A stretch of DNA of 64,000 nucleotides from Bufo bufo (Eukaryota; Chordata; Amphibia; Anura; Bufonidae): positions 344,368,641 to 344,432,640 of the forward strand of contig NC_053392.1 of NCBI RefSeq assembly GCF_905171765.1, given 5' to 3'. A program made the translations under genes and the position numbers. Shown in pieces: positions 9,276 to 21,445 of this stretch. The notes beneath the pieces were generated by a model. That model ran no database searches, was not told the DNA's origin, and worked only from the letters and a program-made list of their open reading frames with translations. Within the stretch, counting starts at the first letter, position 1. Every line of letters begins with the position of its first letter.

Positions 9276-11737
9276 ATAGGCGGCTCTAGACTTTCTGAGA
9301 CCTTAGGCGAAACTCAAACATCATGCCCCCACGAACACAAGATATGCAAGCGATAATAAAGATCAACTACAAACAAAAACACTTGGTATAGTATCCTTAG
9401 TCTGTCTATTAAATGTGCAAAACCTTTGTCAGCATTGTTGTAAATTCATTTATCACATATGAATAATTCAATTTTGAAGCCAGATCATATTCAATGGACA
9501 AAATTGCCAGGGCAGATAATGCTACATAAATGTTTGGATAAACATCAGTTAAGTTATTATCAATGAGGTATTTCAAAGACCCGCACATATCCAATTTTTT
9601 AGGTATAGTACGAGTACACATTCATAGCTCTTCGTACAATTCTAGACCCCGTACTGACCCCGTCAGAATCAGAAGAATTGGGTAAAGTAAGTCATGTTTC
9701 CAGTTCTTTGCAGTTTTGTAAAAGGTCTTTATCAGATTTCATGCATAAAGATGAGATGTCATAAGAAACCAAAATTGTTAACATAGCCTTTTTAACCTTC
9801 AAACCGAGGCGCAGCACTAGTGCGAATCTTGTCAAAAATAATGTTGAAGTATTCTGCTCTGAATTTATCTGCGGGGATTAACAACTGGTTCATCTGGGCC
9901 CTCATAGTAAAACATTCTTTTGGCCCTGCATAACCAACTCTGTTGAAATTATTTTGGAATGTCCAATTCTTCAGCTATTTTGCTGGCAGCAACAATTGCA
10001 GAAGTAAAGCCATTTTGTCTATAATCTTCCAACCTTCCAACCAGCGAAGGAATTCTTCCAAATTCGTCAATGATGTATCTAACTGCATTTTAGACTTTTG
10101 TCATACCTTGCTGATCATGTTAATTTTCACCAAAATCTCATACCACACAACTAATGATAGTACAAACTCGTATGACAAAATTTCTTCTTGTAGTGAATTA
10201 CATTCACTACAGAATGCAGGATCATTGTTTTTCTGTGCAATCTCTACCAGACACTCAGCGATTTAGTTGGTAACGAACAGCCTTTACACTCTTAATTCTG
10301 CATTCCCATCTAGTGTCAGATAATGACTTGAGGGTAATAGTAATCTTCTCTTTTAAAGCAGCCCACCTATTGGATGAGCCAGAAAATAATGTGTACAGTT
10401 GTTGCAAAACCCCCAAAAATTGTTTTGCTTTTAAACAAGATGCTGCTGCATCGCCAAGTATCAAATTCCAACTGTGACATCCACAGGGTGTAAAAAAGGC
10501 TAAAGGATTTATATTTAATATTCTGGTTTTGACACCACTCTTCTCTCCCCACATGTTAGCACCATTATCATATCCCTGCCCAATACAGTTTTTGATGTCC
10601 AAACCAGATTGTTCAATTTCCAGGAGTATGGTTTTTGTCAACTCTTCAGCTGTAGTTTTTTCCACTGGTATAAATCCAATTAAAATGTTCTTCAATGTCT
10701 CCTGACTTTGCATCAACATGGCGCAATGTCACAGTCAACTGATCAATGTGACTGATGTCTCTAGTGCAATCAAGAATGATTGAGTAATATTTTGCCTGGA
10801 GAATTTTTCAATAACTGTTTGCTTGACAAGTTTGGCCATTAGTGCAATTAATTTATTTTGGATGTTTTTGCCCAAGTAACGGTTGTGTACACGTTTATCG
10901 TCTATCCTATTTAAGTGCTCACGAAGAACAGGATCAAATCTTGCACAATGTTTAATTAGATTTATAAAATTTCCACTTCTCTCTTCTTCTAAATTATCCC
11001 TGTGACCTCTAAATGATAACATATGAGACGTCAAAAACTGCACTGTGGCTAGAAGCCTTTCTAGAATTTCCCACCAACGCTGTTTTTCAAGCAGTATTTG
11101 CTTGTGTATTGATGCATCAATAGTTTTCCCACATCTAAATCTTTTTTTCAGCTTCCATCCATTTAAGAATGTTCTCTAAATGGTCAGAACTATTTTCATG
11201 AAGACTCAGTCGACTGCTGAGGTTCTTCCAGTCACTGCAGGCATCAGACACAAAAGCTTTCCGTGATACTGAGAATAGTCGACAGGGAAAACAGAAAACA
11301 CAGTCCTTCTGTTTAGAATAAACCAACCAGCCTGTCTTGGGTTTCCTTGTTGCTAAGAATACGTAAGTTGGAAAAATTTATTTTTGTACTGTCTAATGGG
11401 AAAGTTAAATTTTCTTCCCTGATTGGTCCTTTCTGGAAATAACATATTCTGTCTTTATTATCCACTGGGTAGTGGATGACTAGACTTTGAATGGTCAGAA
11501 CCAGAATCCTGAGTATTTTCTGCAACTCCTTCCTCAGTGCTACACAAAATGTTTTGATGTTCAGTCTGACCAGAAGTGCTTGGCTGTGAATCATCTTTCT
11601 CAGCCAAACAGGATTCCACCTGTTCATGTTCAGGTACCTCTTCAACAAGCAGCGACCTGCGAATCCAAGATGCATCCAGACATCCTCCCCATGCTGTTCC
11701 GAACCATGGTGTTGTCATCAATTTCTGACCTTTTCAT
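9276..11737 (-). pseudogene. ZMYM1-like hAT transposase relic (TTF-type finger, DUF4371)
   Basis: Minus-strand fragments in transposase order: a leader and 'TFPLDSTKINFSNLRI' near 11350; a TTF-type zinc finger with DCVFCFPCRLFS (about 11135-11326); a DUF4371-like block with SFRGHRDNLEEERSGNFINL (10735-11043); the RNase-H-like part with IGQGYDNGANM and CGCHSWNLIL (10255-10719); and a C-terminal block with LSALAILSIEYDLA (9409-9621). Frames change near 11320 and 10725, and several stops lie in 9640-10250, so no product is possible. The 3' side opens with ggcggctctagac at about 9279, a terminus common in this group; the opposite terminus was not found. Confidence 0.8.
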
Positions 11738-11823
11738 ATGAACCAGGCACCCTCCCCTCTTCAGAGCATGGGGTGCCTGGCTTAATGCTCGGGTTCTCCC
11801 ATTGACTTTGCTCGGGTGCTCGG
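11738..11823 (+). mobile_element. Resumed right part of the outer hAT
   Basis: Sequence starting 'atgaaccaggca' matches the coding end of the family (compare MNQAW at about 34690). It is followed by 'tgctcgggt' type subterminal text that continues after the next insertion at 13707-13774. Confidence 0.6.
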
Positions 11824-11955
11824 TAGTGTTGAGCGCAAATTTTAATCGTGAATATCGGTACTTCGAGAATTCGCGAATATTTAGAATATAGTGCTATATA
11901 TTCGTATTCACGAATAGTGTTGAATATTCTAATGGCAAATTTATCGCGAATATAT

Positions 11956-13546
11956 TACAAACTGGATTCCCAAAAAGTTGGGACACTAAACAAATTGTGA
12001 ATAAAAACTGAATGCAATGATGTGGAGATGGAAAATGTCAATATTTTATTTGTAATAGAACGTAGATGACAGATCAAACGTTTAATCCGAGTAAATGTAT
12101 CATTTTAAAGGAGAAATACGTTGATTCCAATTTTCACGGTGTCAACAAATCCCAAAAAAGTTGGGACAAGTAGCAATAAGAGGCTGGAAAAAGTACATTT
12201 GAGCATAACGAAGAGCTGGAAGACCAATTAACACTAATTAGGTCAATTGGCAACATGATTGGGTGTAAAAAGAGCTTCTCAGAGTGGCAGTGTCTCTCAG
12301 AAGCCAAGATGGGTAGAGGATCACCAATTCCCACAATGTTACGCAGAAAGATAGTGGAGCAATATCAGAAAGGTGTTACCCAGCGAAAAATTGCAAAGAC
12401 TTTGCATCTATCATCATCAACTGTGCATAACATCATCCGAAGATTCAGAGAATCTGGAACAATCTCTGTGCGTAAGGGTCAAGGCCGTAAAACCATACTG
12501 GATGCCCGTGATCTCCGGGCCCTTAAACGACACTGCACCACAAACAGGAATGCTACTGTAAAGGAAATCACAGAATGGGCTCAGGAATACTTCCAGAAAC
12601 CATTGTCAGTGAACACAATCCACCGTGCCATCCGCCGTTGCCAGCTGAAACTCTACAGTGCAAAGAAGAAGCCATTTCTAAGCAAGATCCACAAGCTCAG
12701 GCGTTTTCACTGGGCCAGGGATCATTTAAAATGGAGTGTGGCAAAATGGAAGACTGTTCTGTGGTCAGACGAGTCACGATTCAAAGTTCTTTTTGGAAAT
12801 CTGGGACGCCATGTCATCCGGACCAAAGAGGACAAGGACAACCCAAGTTGTTATCAACGCACAGTTCAGAAGCCTGCATCTCTGATGGTATGGGGTTGCA
12901 TGAGTGCGTGTGGCATGGGCAGCTTGCATGTCTGGAAAGACACCATCAATGCAGAAAAATATATTCAGAACAACATATGCTCCCATCCAGACGTCATCTC
13001 TTTCAGGGAAGACCCTGCATTTTTCAACAAGATAATGCCAGACCACATTCTGCATCAATCACAACATCATGGCTGCGTAGGAGAAGGATCCGGGTACTGA
13101 AATGGCCAGTCTGCAGTCCAGATCTTTCACCTATAGAGAACATTTGGCGCATCATAAAGAGGAAGGTGCAACAAAGAAGGCCCAAGACGATTGAACAGTT
13201 AGAGGCCAGTATTAGACAAGAATGGGAGAGCATTCCTATTTCTAAATTTGAGAAACTGGTCTCCTCGGTCCCCAGACGTCTGTTGAGTGTTGTAAGAAGA
13301 AGGGGAGATGCCACACAGTGGTGAAAATGGCCTTGTCCCAACTTTTTGGGGATTTGTTGACACCATGAAATTCTGATTCAACATATTTTTCCCTTAAAAT
13401 GGTACATTTTCTCAGTTTAAACTTTTGTTCCGTGATTTATGTTCTATTCTGAATAAAATATTAGAAGTTGGCACCTCAACATCATTGCATTCAGTTTTTA
13501 TTCACGATTTGTATAGTGTCCCAACTTTTTTGGAATCTGGTTTGTA
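11956..13546 (+). mobile_element. Tc1-like element with long terminal inverted repeats
   Basis: Inverted termini of about 65 bases begin caaactggattcccaaaaag on the left and end tttttggaatctggtttg on the right, each next to a TA dinucleotide (11956-11957 and 13545-13546), the target of Tc1/mariner elements. The total of about 1.59 kb is the usual size for intact Tc1-like elements. It lies inside the nonautonomous hAT, so it is the youngest of the three nested elements by position. Confidence 0.93.
12309..13323 (+). pseudogene. Tc1-like transposase, frameshifted
   Basis: A cut-and-paste DDE transposase of about 340 residues. The first part (frame of 12309, running to about 12970) has the N-terminal helix-turn-helix (RRKIVEQYQKGVTQRKIAKT, then SSSTVHNIIRRF), a GRG-like basic linker, a second paired-type helix-turn-helix, and the first catalytic Asp in LWSDESRF. 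The later part continues in another frame (to 13323) with the second Asp in IFQQDNARPHSA and the DD34E Glu in SPIENIWRIIKR. The frame changes close to 12970, where a few bases seem to be missing after AEKYI. MGRGSPIP at 12309 is the likely start, although the frame is open upstream to 12255. No full-length product is expected. Confidence 0.9.
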
Positions 13547-13914
13547 CATTGCTAATTTTTTGCAATCAAGTAAACAATGACTGGAGATGACAAATTCTCG
13601 AATTTGCGAATTTATGGCGAATATTCGGCCAAAAATTAGCAAAATAACGCGAATTCGAATATTGCGAATTTGCATATTGCCTATGCCGCTCATCACTAGT
13701 GCTCGGTAGAGCACCCGAGCATCCCTATGTGTTCGGCCCGAGCACCCGAGCACTATGGTGCTCGATCAACACTAGTGTATATGTATGTATGTCCGCTAAA
13801 GGAATCCCAATCATCACATTTACAATCATGAAATTTGGCACACGGGTACATCAGGTGTTCAGGAAGGTTTTAGACCAGGTCTCAGCTTTCTGCCACATAT
13901 CGTTCCATCAGTGG

Positions 13915-14275
13915 TGTAACTAGAGTGTTATGGGCCCCAGTGCAAACTTTGGATCTGGCCCCCCATTTTTACAAAGAGGCGTCAGATTTATTTTACACTA
14001 AGCCCAATGCATGGCTACACTCACCCAGTCCTAACTAATAAAATCTGGTCCTACCTCATCCAGGGTGTCGATGGCATCAGCGTGATGTCCACTGGATCCA
14101 AAACAAGGTTTCTGTGGGGAGAAAAAAAGAATAATCACATAAGGAAGGGATGTTGACTGCCCGTGTGAAATCACCAGCAGGGGCGCTGTGCTGGACTGTA
14201 AGACTGAGCCATGCCAATGTATAGCAGGGTAATCTAGGGCATTTCCCCTAAATGCTACCACACAGTACTAATGCC
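13915..14275. repeat. Unclassified repeat terminus ('ggtgtaactagag...gggcccc')
   Basis: Begins 'ggtgtaactagagtgttatg' and leads into the short-period array that follows. Similar 'gggcgtacatagaa...gggcccc' text starts another block at 19184, so this is a dispersed family. No coding frame was recognised. Confidence 0.5.
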
Positions 14276-15375
14276 CACATTGTGTCCCCTCACAGTACTA
14301 ATGCCCACCTTGTGGCCCCTCACAGTAATTAAGCCCACCTTGTGGTCCCTCCAAAAATAGTTATGTCCTCCTTGTGGCCCCTCACAGCAGTTATGCCCAC
14401 CTTTGTTCTTGTCATAGTAGTTATGCCCACTTTTGTGTCCCCTCGCTGTAGTTATGCCCAGATATGTGCCTCCCTCACAGTAGTTATGCCAGATTATGTA
14501 CCCCTCACAGTAGTTATGCCCATATATGTGTCTCCCTCACAGTAGTTATGCCAGATGATGTGCCCCTCACAGTAGTTATGCCAGATTATGTGCCACTCAC
14601 AGTAGATATGCGCAGAAATGTGCCTTACTCACAGTAGTTATGCCAGATTATGTGCCTTCCTCACAGTAGTTATGCCCAGATATGTGCCTCCCTCACAGTA
14701 GTTATGCCATATTATGTGCCCCTCACAGTAGTTATGCCATATTATGTGCCCCTCACAGTATATATGCCCAAATATGTGCCTCCCTCACAGTAGTTATGCC
14801 AGTTTATGAGCCTCTTACAGTACTTATGTCCAGATATGTGCCTCCCTCACAGTAGTTATGCCAGATTATTTGCCCCTCACAGTAGATATGCCCAGATATG
14901 TGCCCCTTCACAGTTGTTATGACAGATTATGTGCCCCCTCACAGTAGTTATGCCAGATTATGTCCCCTTCAGAGTAGATATGCCCAAATATGTGCCCCCT
15001 CACGGTGGTTATGCCAGATAATGTGCCCACTCACAGTAGTTATGCCATATTATGTGCCCCTCACAGTAGTTATGCCATATTATGTCCCCTTCAGAGTAGA
15101 TATGCCCAAATATGTGCCCCCTCACGGTGGTTATGCCAGATAATGTGCCCTCTCACAGTAGTTATGAAAGATTATGTGCCCCTCACAGTAGATATGCCCA
15201 GAAATGTGCCCCCTCACATTGGTTATGCCAGATATGTGCCCCCTCACAGTAGTTATGGCCAGATAGGTGCCCCCTCACTGTAGTTATGTCAGATATGTGC
15301 CCCCTAATAGTAGTTATGCCAGATATGTGCCCACTCACAGTAGTTATGCCCACAGCCCCCTCACAGTAGATGTTG
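14265..15375. repeat. Degenerate 33-40-bp tandem array
   Basis: More than 25 units built on 'cacagtagttatgccagatt' and 'atgtgcccc(t)' run for 1.1 kb. Unit length varies because the CCC(C/T)CAC spacer changes. Frames of up to about 97 codons within it are by-products. Confidence 0.85.
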
Positions 15376-16456
15376 CCCCCAGTCTGCAGCTTTATAAAAA
15401 AAAACACACATACTTCCCTGATGACGCGCTCCCACACTCACATCGCACTGCTGGCTGTGCTGGAGGTCAATTCCTGGGCCTTCAGCGCTTCTCCCACAGC
15501 CAGCAGCACAATGTGCGGCCAGCAGGGGGAGTGCTCAGAAGAACAGTGAAGCAGGGAGAAGAGAGCGCTCCCTGAGAAGAGAGACGAGAGCCCGGCAGTG
15601 ACAAGAACTGCTGGGTGAGTGAGTGAGTACGTGTGCACCCCCATCATCCATCCTTACCGCTGCGCTACCCTTGCGCTCACATGACCTACATTAGCTAATA
15701 GAAGCCTGCAGGTCTTTCTCTTTATATCCCAACTTCATATCCCTACTGCCATACACACGGTCACATGTCTCTTAACAGTCAATAGAAGCTTGCAGGTCCT
15801 TAGTCTCCACATACACACAGTTTTACACCAGGTTTCCATAACAACCCAGCCATTTTTCTTCACTGCTGCAGGTTAGCTTTAAAGGGGCAGGGCGCTGTGG
15901 ATGACACTGTTAAGGGAGCAGAGTGCTGTGAAGGTCACAGTTCAGGGGCAGGTAGGGTGGCCATTCAGCCCCCCCTTAAAAGACAGACTTAAAAACTCCG
16001 CCTCCAGGTCCAGCTAAGCCATGCCCCCTCCCACTCCACAGCCGACAGGTCTTCATATTAAGGGAAGATTTATTTCTTTGATCCCGGGTACTACTTTATT
16101 GTTATTCCTTGATGAATTGATGTGAAGGATTATGGGTTCCTGCTAGTTATCATTGCTTATATAATTTAAGATATGGGATTTTCTATATAAGAATTTATAA
16201 CAGATCATTAATATCCACTCTGTGTAACAACCCGGATGGTGTGTTTCTTTCTGCTACTTTTCCTTTTAAAGTGACATTGTCTTTTTACATTTATGTGATT
16301 TAATAACATATAATATTTTTTACTGGTACTCTGTGAGCTCCATTTTTTGTAGGTTTTGTTCAACTTTTATGTAATGTGCATCTCTATTTGATTGGGTCTG
16401 AAATCCTTTTGCCAATTCATTTCTTTCTTTTTTATTTTGTTGTCTGATGTGATAAG
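15376..16456. other. No recognised gene; unclassified repeat-like DNA
   Basis: Includes a GC-rich segment (15420-15650) contiguous with the preceding array and an AT-rich segment (16060-16450). A near-duplicate phrase (aagcctgcaggtc... near 15701, aagcttgcaggtcc near 15786) suggests a short local duplication. No protein similarity was seen. Confidence 0.45.
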
Positions 16457-17143
16457 TAGTGTTAAACGAAGTCAAACTAATTGACTTTGATCTGAATTTC
16501 AGGAAAAATTCTATTTATTGCGAAAATGAATTTCCTCGAGATTCGTGGTAACGAATCAATTTTCCCTGAAATGGCGGTAAAAAACAAAAAAATACAGATT
16601 CACATATTAGGTGCGAAGAGGCCATTGCAGCTATCTTGATTGAAGATACCGCATGAAATCTTGCGCGGGATGACATATAATGAAACAGTGATTATGTCAC
16701 CACGCCCGGCCAGTGTGATGATGTCATCACGTCACCACGTGAGATTTCGTGTGGCGTCTTCAATCAAGATGGCCACGACGGCCTCTATGTGAGCAAATGG
16801 ATAAGGTGAGTATTTTTTTTTACCCTGATTAACCCCTGAAAGGCCTAAATGGTAGCCTCAGATGCTGCAATCAATGATGAACATGGCATCTGAGGGATTC
16901 AATGACGGTGGAGGGGCACAATCTACGGATAAGGTTGGCATTTTTATTTATTTTTTTACTCTGATTAACCCCTGAAATCAGTGATGTACGTGGCATCTGA
17001 GGGGTACAATGATCGGGGCGGCATTATTGCCATACCCCGTCATTGTGCCCGCTACATACAAAGAAATGCGAATCAAACTGAATTTCTTTGTGAAATTCGG
17101 TGAAGCAGCCAAATTGAATTTTTCATAACTTCACTCATCTCTA
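16457..17143. mobile_element. hAT-type MITE with perfect 8-bp target duplication
   Basis: A 687-bp element starting TAGTGTTAAACGAAGT and ending ACTTCACTCATCTCTA, flanked by identical gtgataag (16449-16456 and 17144-17151). It has inverted internal segments such as 'gaatttc...gaaat' and 'cttcaatcaagatggc', and no coding capacity. Confidence 0.92.
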
Positions 17144-17504
17144 GTGATAAGTGCATATGGACCTTTCTGTTTTAAAACCTTAGACCAATTTTTACACTTA
17201 AAGGGGTTGGCCACCTTATGCATAAAAAAAAAAATGGCCCCAGATAATAACTAAAGCCAAGAAATATTAGTATAATGATAGATATACTGTGTATGTATAA
17301 TTTTTCTAATGTGTTCAGCATAATATGCTCCCATAGATGAGAGGCTGAGTGGGTGGAGCAGCTGCAAAGTGAAAGTAAAAATCCCAGCATGCATCACAGC
17401 AAGCATCTTCAGAGGAGCGGTCACATGACATCCCTGGCCAACTGTGATACCATAGTAACAACAGCACCTCAGGTGTCATTTCATCAAGTCAGCATCTGTC
17501 TGTC

Positions 17505-17530
17505 TATTTATCTATCTTCTATCTATTTCA

Positions 17531-17574
<44 letters not shown>

Positions 17575-17632
17575 AGTATCTATCTATCTATCTATCTATC
17601 CATCTATCTTATATCTATCTATCTCATAGCGA
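17505..17632. repeat. (TATC)n microsatellite
   Basis: Tetranucleotide tatc/ctat repeats with a few interruptions. Confidence 0.95.
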
Positions 17633-17639
17633 TCAATTC

Positions 17640-18720
17640 AATTTTTGGCATACTGTCTTATGTAAGGGCTCTTTTTATTTTTTGAACAATTGTCTTATGT
17701 AGGGTCTCATTTTTTGCGGGATGAGATGGCAGTTTAATTGGAACTATTTTGGGGGGCATACGCCTTTTTGATAGCTTGGTATTACACTTTTTGTGATGTA
17801 AGATGACAAAAAATTGCTTATTTTACACCGTTTTCATATTATTCTTTTTTTACAGTGTTCACCTGAGGGGTTAGGTCATGTGATATTTTTATAGAGCAGG
17901 TTCTTACAGACGCGGCGATTCCTAATATGTTTTTTTTTTGTTTTGTTTTTACTTTAAAACAATAATAGCATTTTATAAAAAATAAAAAAATAAAGTTTTA
18001 GTGTCTTCATAGTCTGAGAGCTATATTCTATTTTTTGGGCGATTGTGTCATATAGGGCTCATTTTTTGCGGGATGTGGTGACTGTTTGATTGGTACCATT
18101 TTGGCGTACATACGACTTTTTTGATCACTTTTATTACCTTTTTTGGAAGTGAGGTGGGCAAACTTTTTATTTCATCATAGTTTTTTTTTTTTTTATGGCA
18201 TTCTGGGAAAGTAACATGACCCTTTCATAGATCAGGTCATTACGGATGCGGTGATATCAAACGTGTAGTGTATTTAATTTTTTTATAATCGGTGATAAAT
18301 GTGCGGCTATAAGAAGAAATTTTTATTTTTATTTTTGACCCAGACCCACTTGGTTCTTGTAGATCCAGTGGGTCTGATGCCTATATAATGCATTATATAG
18401 TGTACTGTAGTGTACTGTGACTTTAAACACAGGCTCATCAAGCTGCTGCCTTTAGCAGAAGCCTGATCCAGCTTAGCTATACCATGGCAAGCCGAAAGCC
18501 TGTAAAGGCGTCAGGTTGCCATGGTAACCATCAGCGGCTGCCATAACAGAGCAGCCGCTGATGGGTGAGGGAGGGAGGGGCCCTCCCTCTGTGATCTTGT
18601 CAAGTATCGGGCAGCTGCAAAGGCACAGCAGCACCCGATGGTAGAGGGAGGGAGCTCCCTCACTGTTAACCCCTTTCATATCGCGGTCCCTATGGACGTG
18701 GCATGGAAGGGGTTAAATGG
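17640..18720. repeat. Interspersed repeat with internal duplication
   Basis: Two related segments, 'gtagggtctcattttttgcg' (about 17699) and 'atagggctcattttttgcgg' (about 18052), each continue with the same order of phrases (gggatg, ttgattggta/ttaattggaa, gcatacg/gtacatacga, tttttgat). The later part holds 'ccagtgggtctgatg' and inverted 'gttgccatggtaacc'. It appears to be a dispersed family of unknown class with no coding frame. Confidence 0.55.
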
Positions 18721-18844
18721 TTCGGCCATCCTGAAAATTAGAGAGGGAGAGGAGGGGGAGAATTGGGAAATTGTCCCCTAAGTAAAAAAAATACGGGGGC
18801 ACATTGAGGGCTGCAGGGGGGAGGATCGGGGAATCACGTGTAGA

Positions 18845-18985
18845 ACAGGTGCAAGGATTTTTGCCACCCTAGGCAAAAGCTAATTTTGCCGCCCCCTTGA
18901 CTCCGCCTATTGACAACGCCATTTGACCCGCCCCTTTTTTGTCGGCCACCTATTTATACAGACTGTACCCTTCATTGTGGTAAGG
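18845..18985 (-). repeat. Inverted copy of the 3.1-5.0 kb repeat end
   Basis: 'ggtgcaaggatttttgccac' and the following 'cctaggcaaaagc...cttgactccgcc...gtcggccacc' are the reverse complement of the text at about 4895-5005. Confidence 0.75.
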
Positions 18986-19004
18986 CCACGTTTTCTCCCT
19001 CCAG

Positions 19005-19178
19005 CTACATACCATGTCATCCACAGATCCCCATCAGTGTCATCCACAGATCCCCCATAAATGTCATCCACAGATCCCCCATAAATGTCATCCACAGATC
19101 CCCCATAAGTGTCATCCACAGATCCCCCATAAGTGTCATCCACAGATCCCCCATAAGTCTCATCCACCACAGATCCCC
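19005..19178. repeat. 24-bp tandem array, about seven units
   Basis: Units 'gtcatccacagatccccc' plus 'ataa(g/a)t' repeat with a 23-24-base period. The encoded octapeptide (GGSVDDTY on the minus strand) reflects the period and is not evidence of a gene. Confidence 0.85.
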
Positions 19179-19183
19179 CTAAG

Positions 19184-20682
19184 CAGGGGCGTACATAGAA
19201 ATCATTGGGCCCCATAGCAAGAATTTAGATTGGGCCCCCATGCCCGTTCCTGGTCTCCCCCACTATACGCCCTGGCTCCTCTCACTACCCTCCCTAACTT
19301 CTCGACCTGCCCCATCTCATGCAGCAGTATTTTGTTCTACAAAATGGCAGTACTCATGCCGGAACCCAACAGACCCATTATAGTGAATGGGTTCTGGCGG
19401 TGTTCAGCATATTTTAACAAGAATCTGGGTCATTACATGAAGTAATACCACCCAACTTTCCTGCTGTCCAGCATGGCACATGCGCAGAGACATGAAAAAA
19501 GTTTGAGGAAGTGAGTGCCCCCCTTCCCTCCATCGTCTGTGTCATGCAGGACAACTGAGAGACACTGACATTACTCGCTATGCTGCATGACACATGTGCA
19601 AAGACATGAGTCTCTGGGAAAGCTGAGTGAACCCCTCCCCCTGCCTTTCCATGTTCTTATCATCTGCATTTATGCCTTGCAGAAAATCAGAGTGACATTG
19701 CATGATTAGTGGCGACTCTAGGATCAATATATAGGGGGGGGGGGGGGGGGTGTCACAGAAGATACACAGTCAAAAATGGGGAGGCACTAATAATTTTCAC
19801 CAGCTAATCATACTACTGAAAAATACAATATACGTTATAGTTCATACACCATGCTGTACAGTATATATAGGATTATAATATATATTGTATAGCATGTTTA
19901 TGAACAATAATGTATATTATACTGTGGCATGGTGTATGGATTATAATGTATATTGTATGGCATGGTACAAGGATTATAATGTATACTGTACATCAAATGT
20001 ACATCAAATATAACCCCTGCGCCATGCTGTACAATAAACAGTATAACCCCTACACGTGTAGCGGTATACTGTATATTGTGGGGCACAGTATATGCTATAT
20101 GTGTATAACAAACCTACTCCACATGAAAACTTACAATTACTTGGCTTGACCTTGGTGATCTCTGATGCCACTTTAACACTAGCTGGGGGGCTAGGTGTAA
20201 GAAAATGCCGTCCCCTGGGCAGTATGCTTTTTGGGTTCTTCCTCTTCGGACTCTGTACAAGCTGTAGCACATAAGAAAGGATGTTACACGTCTAGATCCA
20301 TCTGCTCACTTACATCTATATTCGCTTAATGGAAAACTATGGAAACAATATAGTATAGGTTTCTACACAAATTGCAGATGCGGAGGCAAACAGCATGGTG
20401 AATGCATGTTGCCCCATAACAACCAGATGCCGGTCCAGCCAAACCGAGGGACGGTCACGGACTGAAATGTCCCAGTCCCCATGGCTAGTTAATCACATTA
20501 CATGACCAGGCCCGGCAGCTGTTCCATCCTTTTCCTACTTTGTCTGTACTATCTGGATATTCTTTCATCGTGTAATACTGTTGAGTAGGCCCTGACAAAA
20601 TCTTTTAGTCCTCCTCCTCCTGGATGGGCCCCTTCTAGGTCAGGGCCCCAAAGCAGCCGCTTTCCCTGCAGCTATGCCCCTG
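19184..20682. mobile_element. Possible hAT-like nonautonomous element
   Basis: Opens CAGGGGCGTACATAGAAA and closes GCAGCTATGCCCCTG, giving 10-base inverted ends (CAGGGGCGTA / CAGGGGCATA). No matching 8-bp target duplication is seen. Inside are 'gcatggcacatg(c/t)gcagagacatga' units and an AT-rich 'ggattataatgtatattgta' array at about 19850-20000. No transposase is encoded. Confidence 0.45.
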
Positions 20683-20689
20683 GCGCCGG

Positions 20690-21445
20690 GGTAATATAAT
20701 TAAGGGGTATCAGGGTACATTGGGTGAAATATAACTGAGGAGGGCTATCAGACATTATAAAGGGGTAATATAGCTTACATTACCCCTGTATTACGTCCCC
20801 GATAGGATAGCACTCCTCAGTTATGTTACCCCTGTATAATGCACCCTGATACCCCTTAGTTATATTATATAACTAAGGGATATCAGGGTACATTACACAG
20901 GGGTAATATAACTGAGGTGTATCAGGGTACATTATACAAGGGTAATATAACTGAGGAGGGCTGTCATGGGACATTATACAGGGGTAATGTAAGCTATATT
21001 ACCACCGTATAATGCCTGATAGGCCTCCTGAGTTATATTACCCCTGTATAATAATGTACCCTGATACCCCTTAGTTATATGACCCGCCGGGATCATATAA
21101 CTAAGGGGTATCCGGGTACATAATTATACAAGGGTAATATAAGTTACTCAGGAGGCCTATCAGGCATTATACAGTGGTAATATAAGTTATATTACCCCCT
21201 GTATAATGTACCCTGATACCCCTTGGTTATATTACCCCCTGTATAATGTACCCTGATTACCCTCAGTTATATAACTGAGGGGTATCAGGGGACATTATGG
21301 GTAATATTATAACTAAGGGGTATCAGGGTACATTATACAAGGGTAATATAACTGAGGAGGACTCAGTGCTACCAGGGGACATTATACAGGGGTCCTTAGT
21401 TATATTACCCCTGTATAATGTACCCTGATACCCCTAAGTTATAGG
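20690..21445. repeat. Alternating inverted copies of a 50-60-bp unit
   Basis: A unit reading 'gggtaatataactgagg', '(t)atcagggtacattatac' and 'agg' occurs about a dozen times in both orientations, so adjacent copies form perfect or near-perfect hairpins. There is no coding content. Confidence 0.8.

Larger units (their letters stand above)
11824..13698 (+). mobile_element. Nonautonomous hAT with perfect 8-bp target duplication
   Basis: Starts TAGTGTTGAGCG and ends CGCTCATCACTA, with identical flanking 8-mers gtgctcgg at 11816-11823 and 13699-13706. The body outside the Tc1 insertion is only about 280 bases of AT-rich text with repeated gcgaatatt motifs and has no coding capacity. Its termini resemble the element beginning at 43313. 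Confidence 0.92.
8167..13774 (+). mobile_element. Internally deleted hAT element hosting nested insertions
   Basis: The ends are perfect 16-bp inverted repeats (TAGTGTTGATCGAGCA at 8167; its complement at 13759-13774). The flanking 8-mers gtctgtat and gtgtatat agree at six of eight positions, a worn hAT target duplication within a GT-rich site. The left arm has a palindrome-rich subterminal region, a leader, a 102-bp tandem array, then only the C-terminal end of a hAT transposase. The centre is occupied by a ZMYM1-like hAT relic and by a second hAT. It cannot move itself. Confidence 0.85.

Noticed and set aside
9943..10266. 107-codon plus frame
   Set aside because: It is the reverse of the ZMYM1-like hAT coding relic on the minus strand.
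14265..15375. CRISPR-like array
   Set aside because: Units are contiguous variants of one sequence with no unique spacers, in a vertebrate repeat context.
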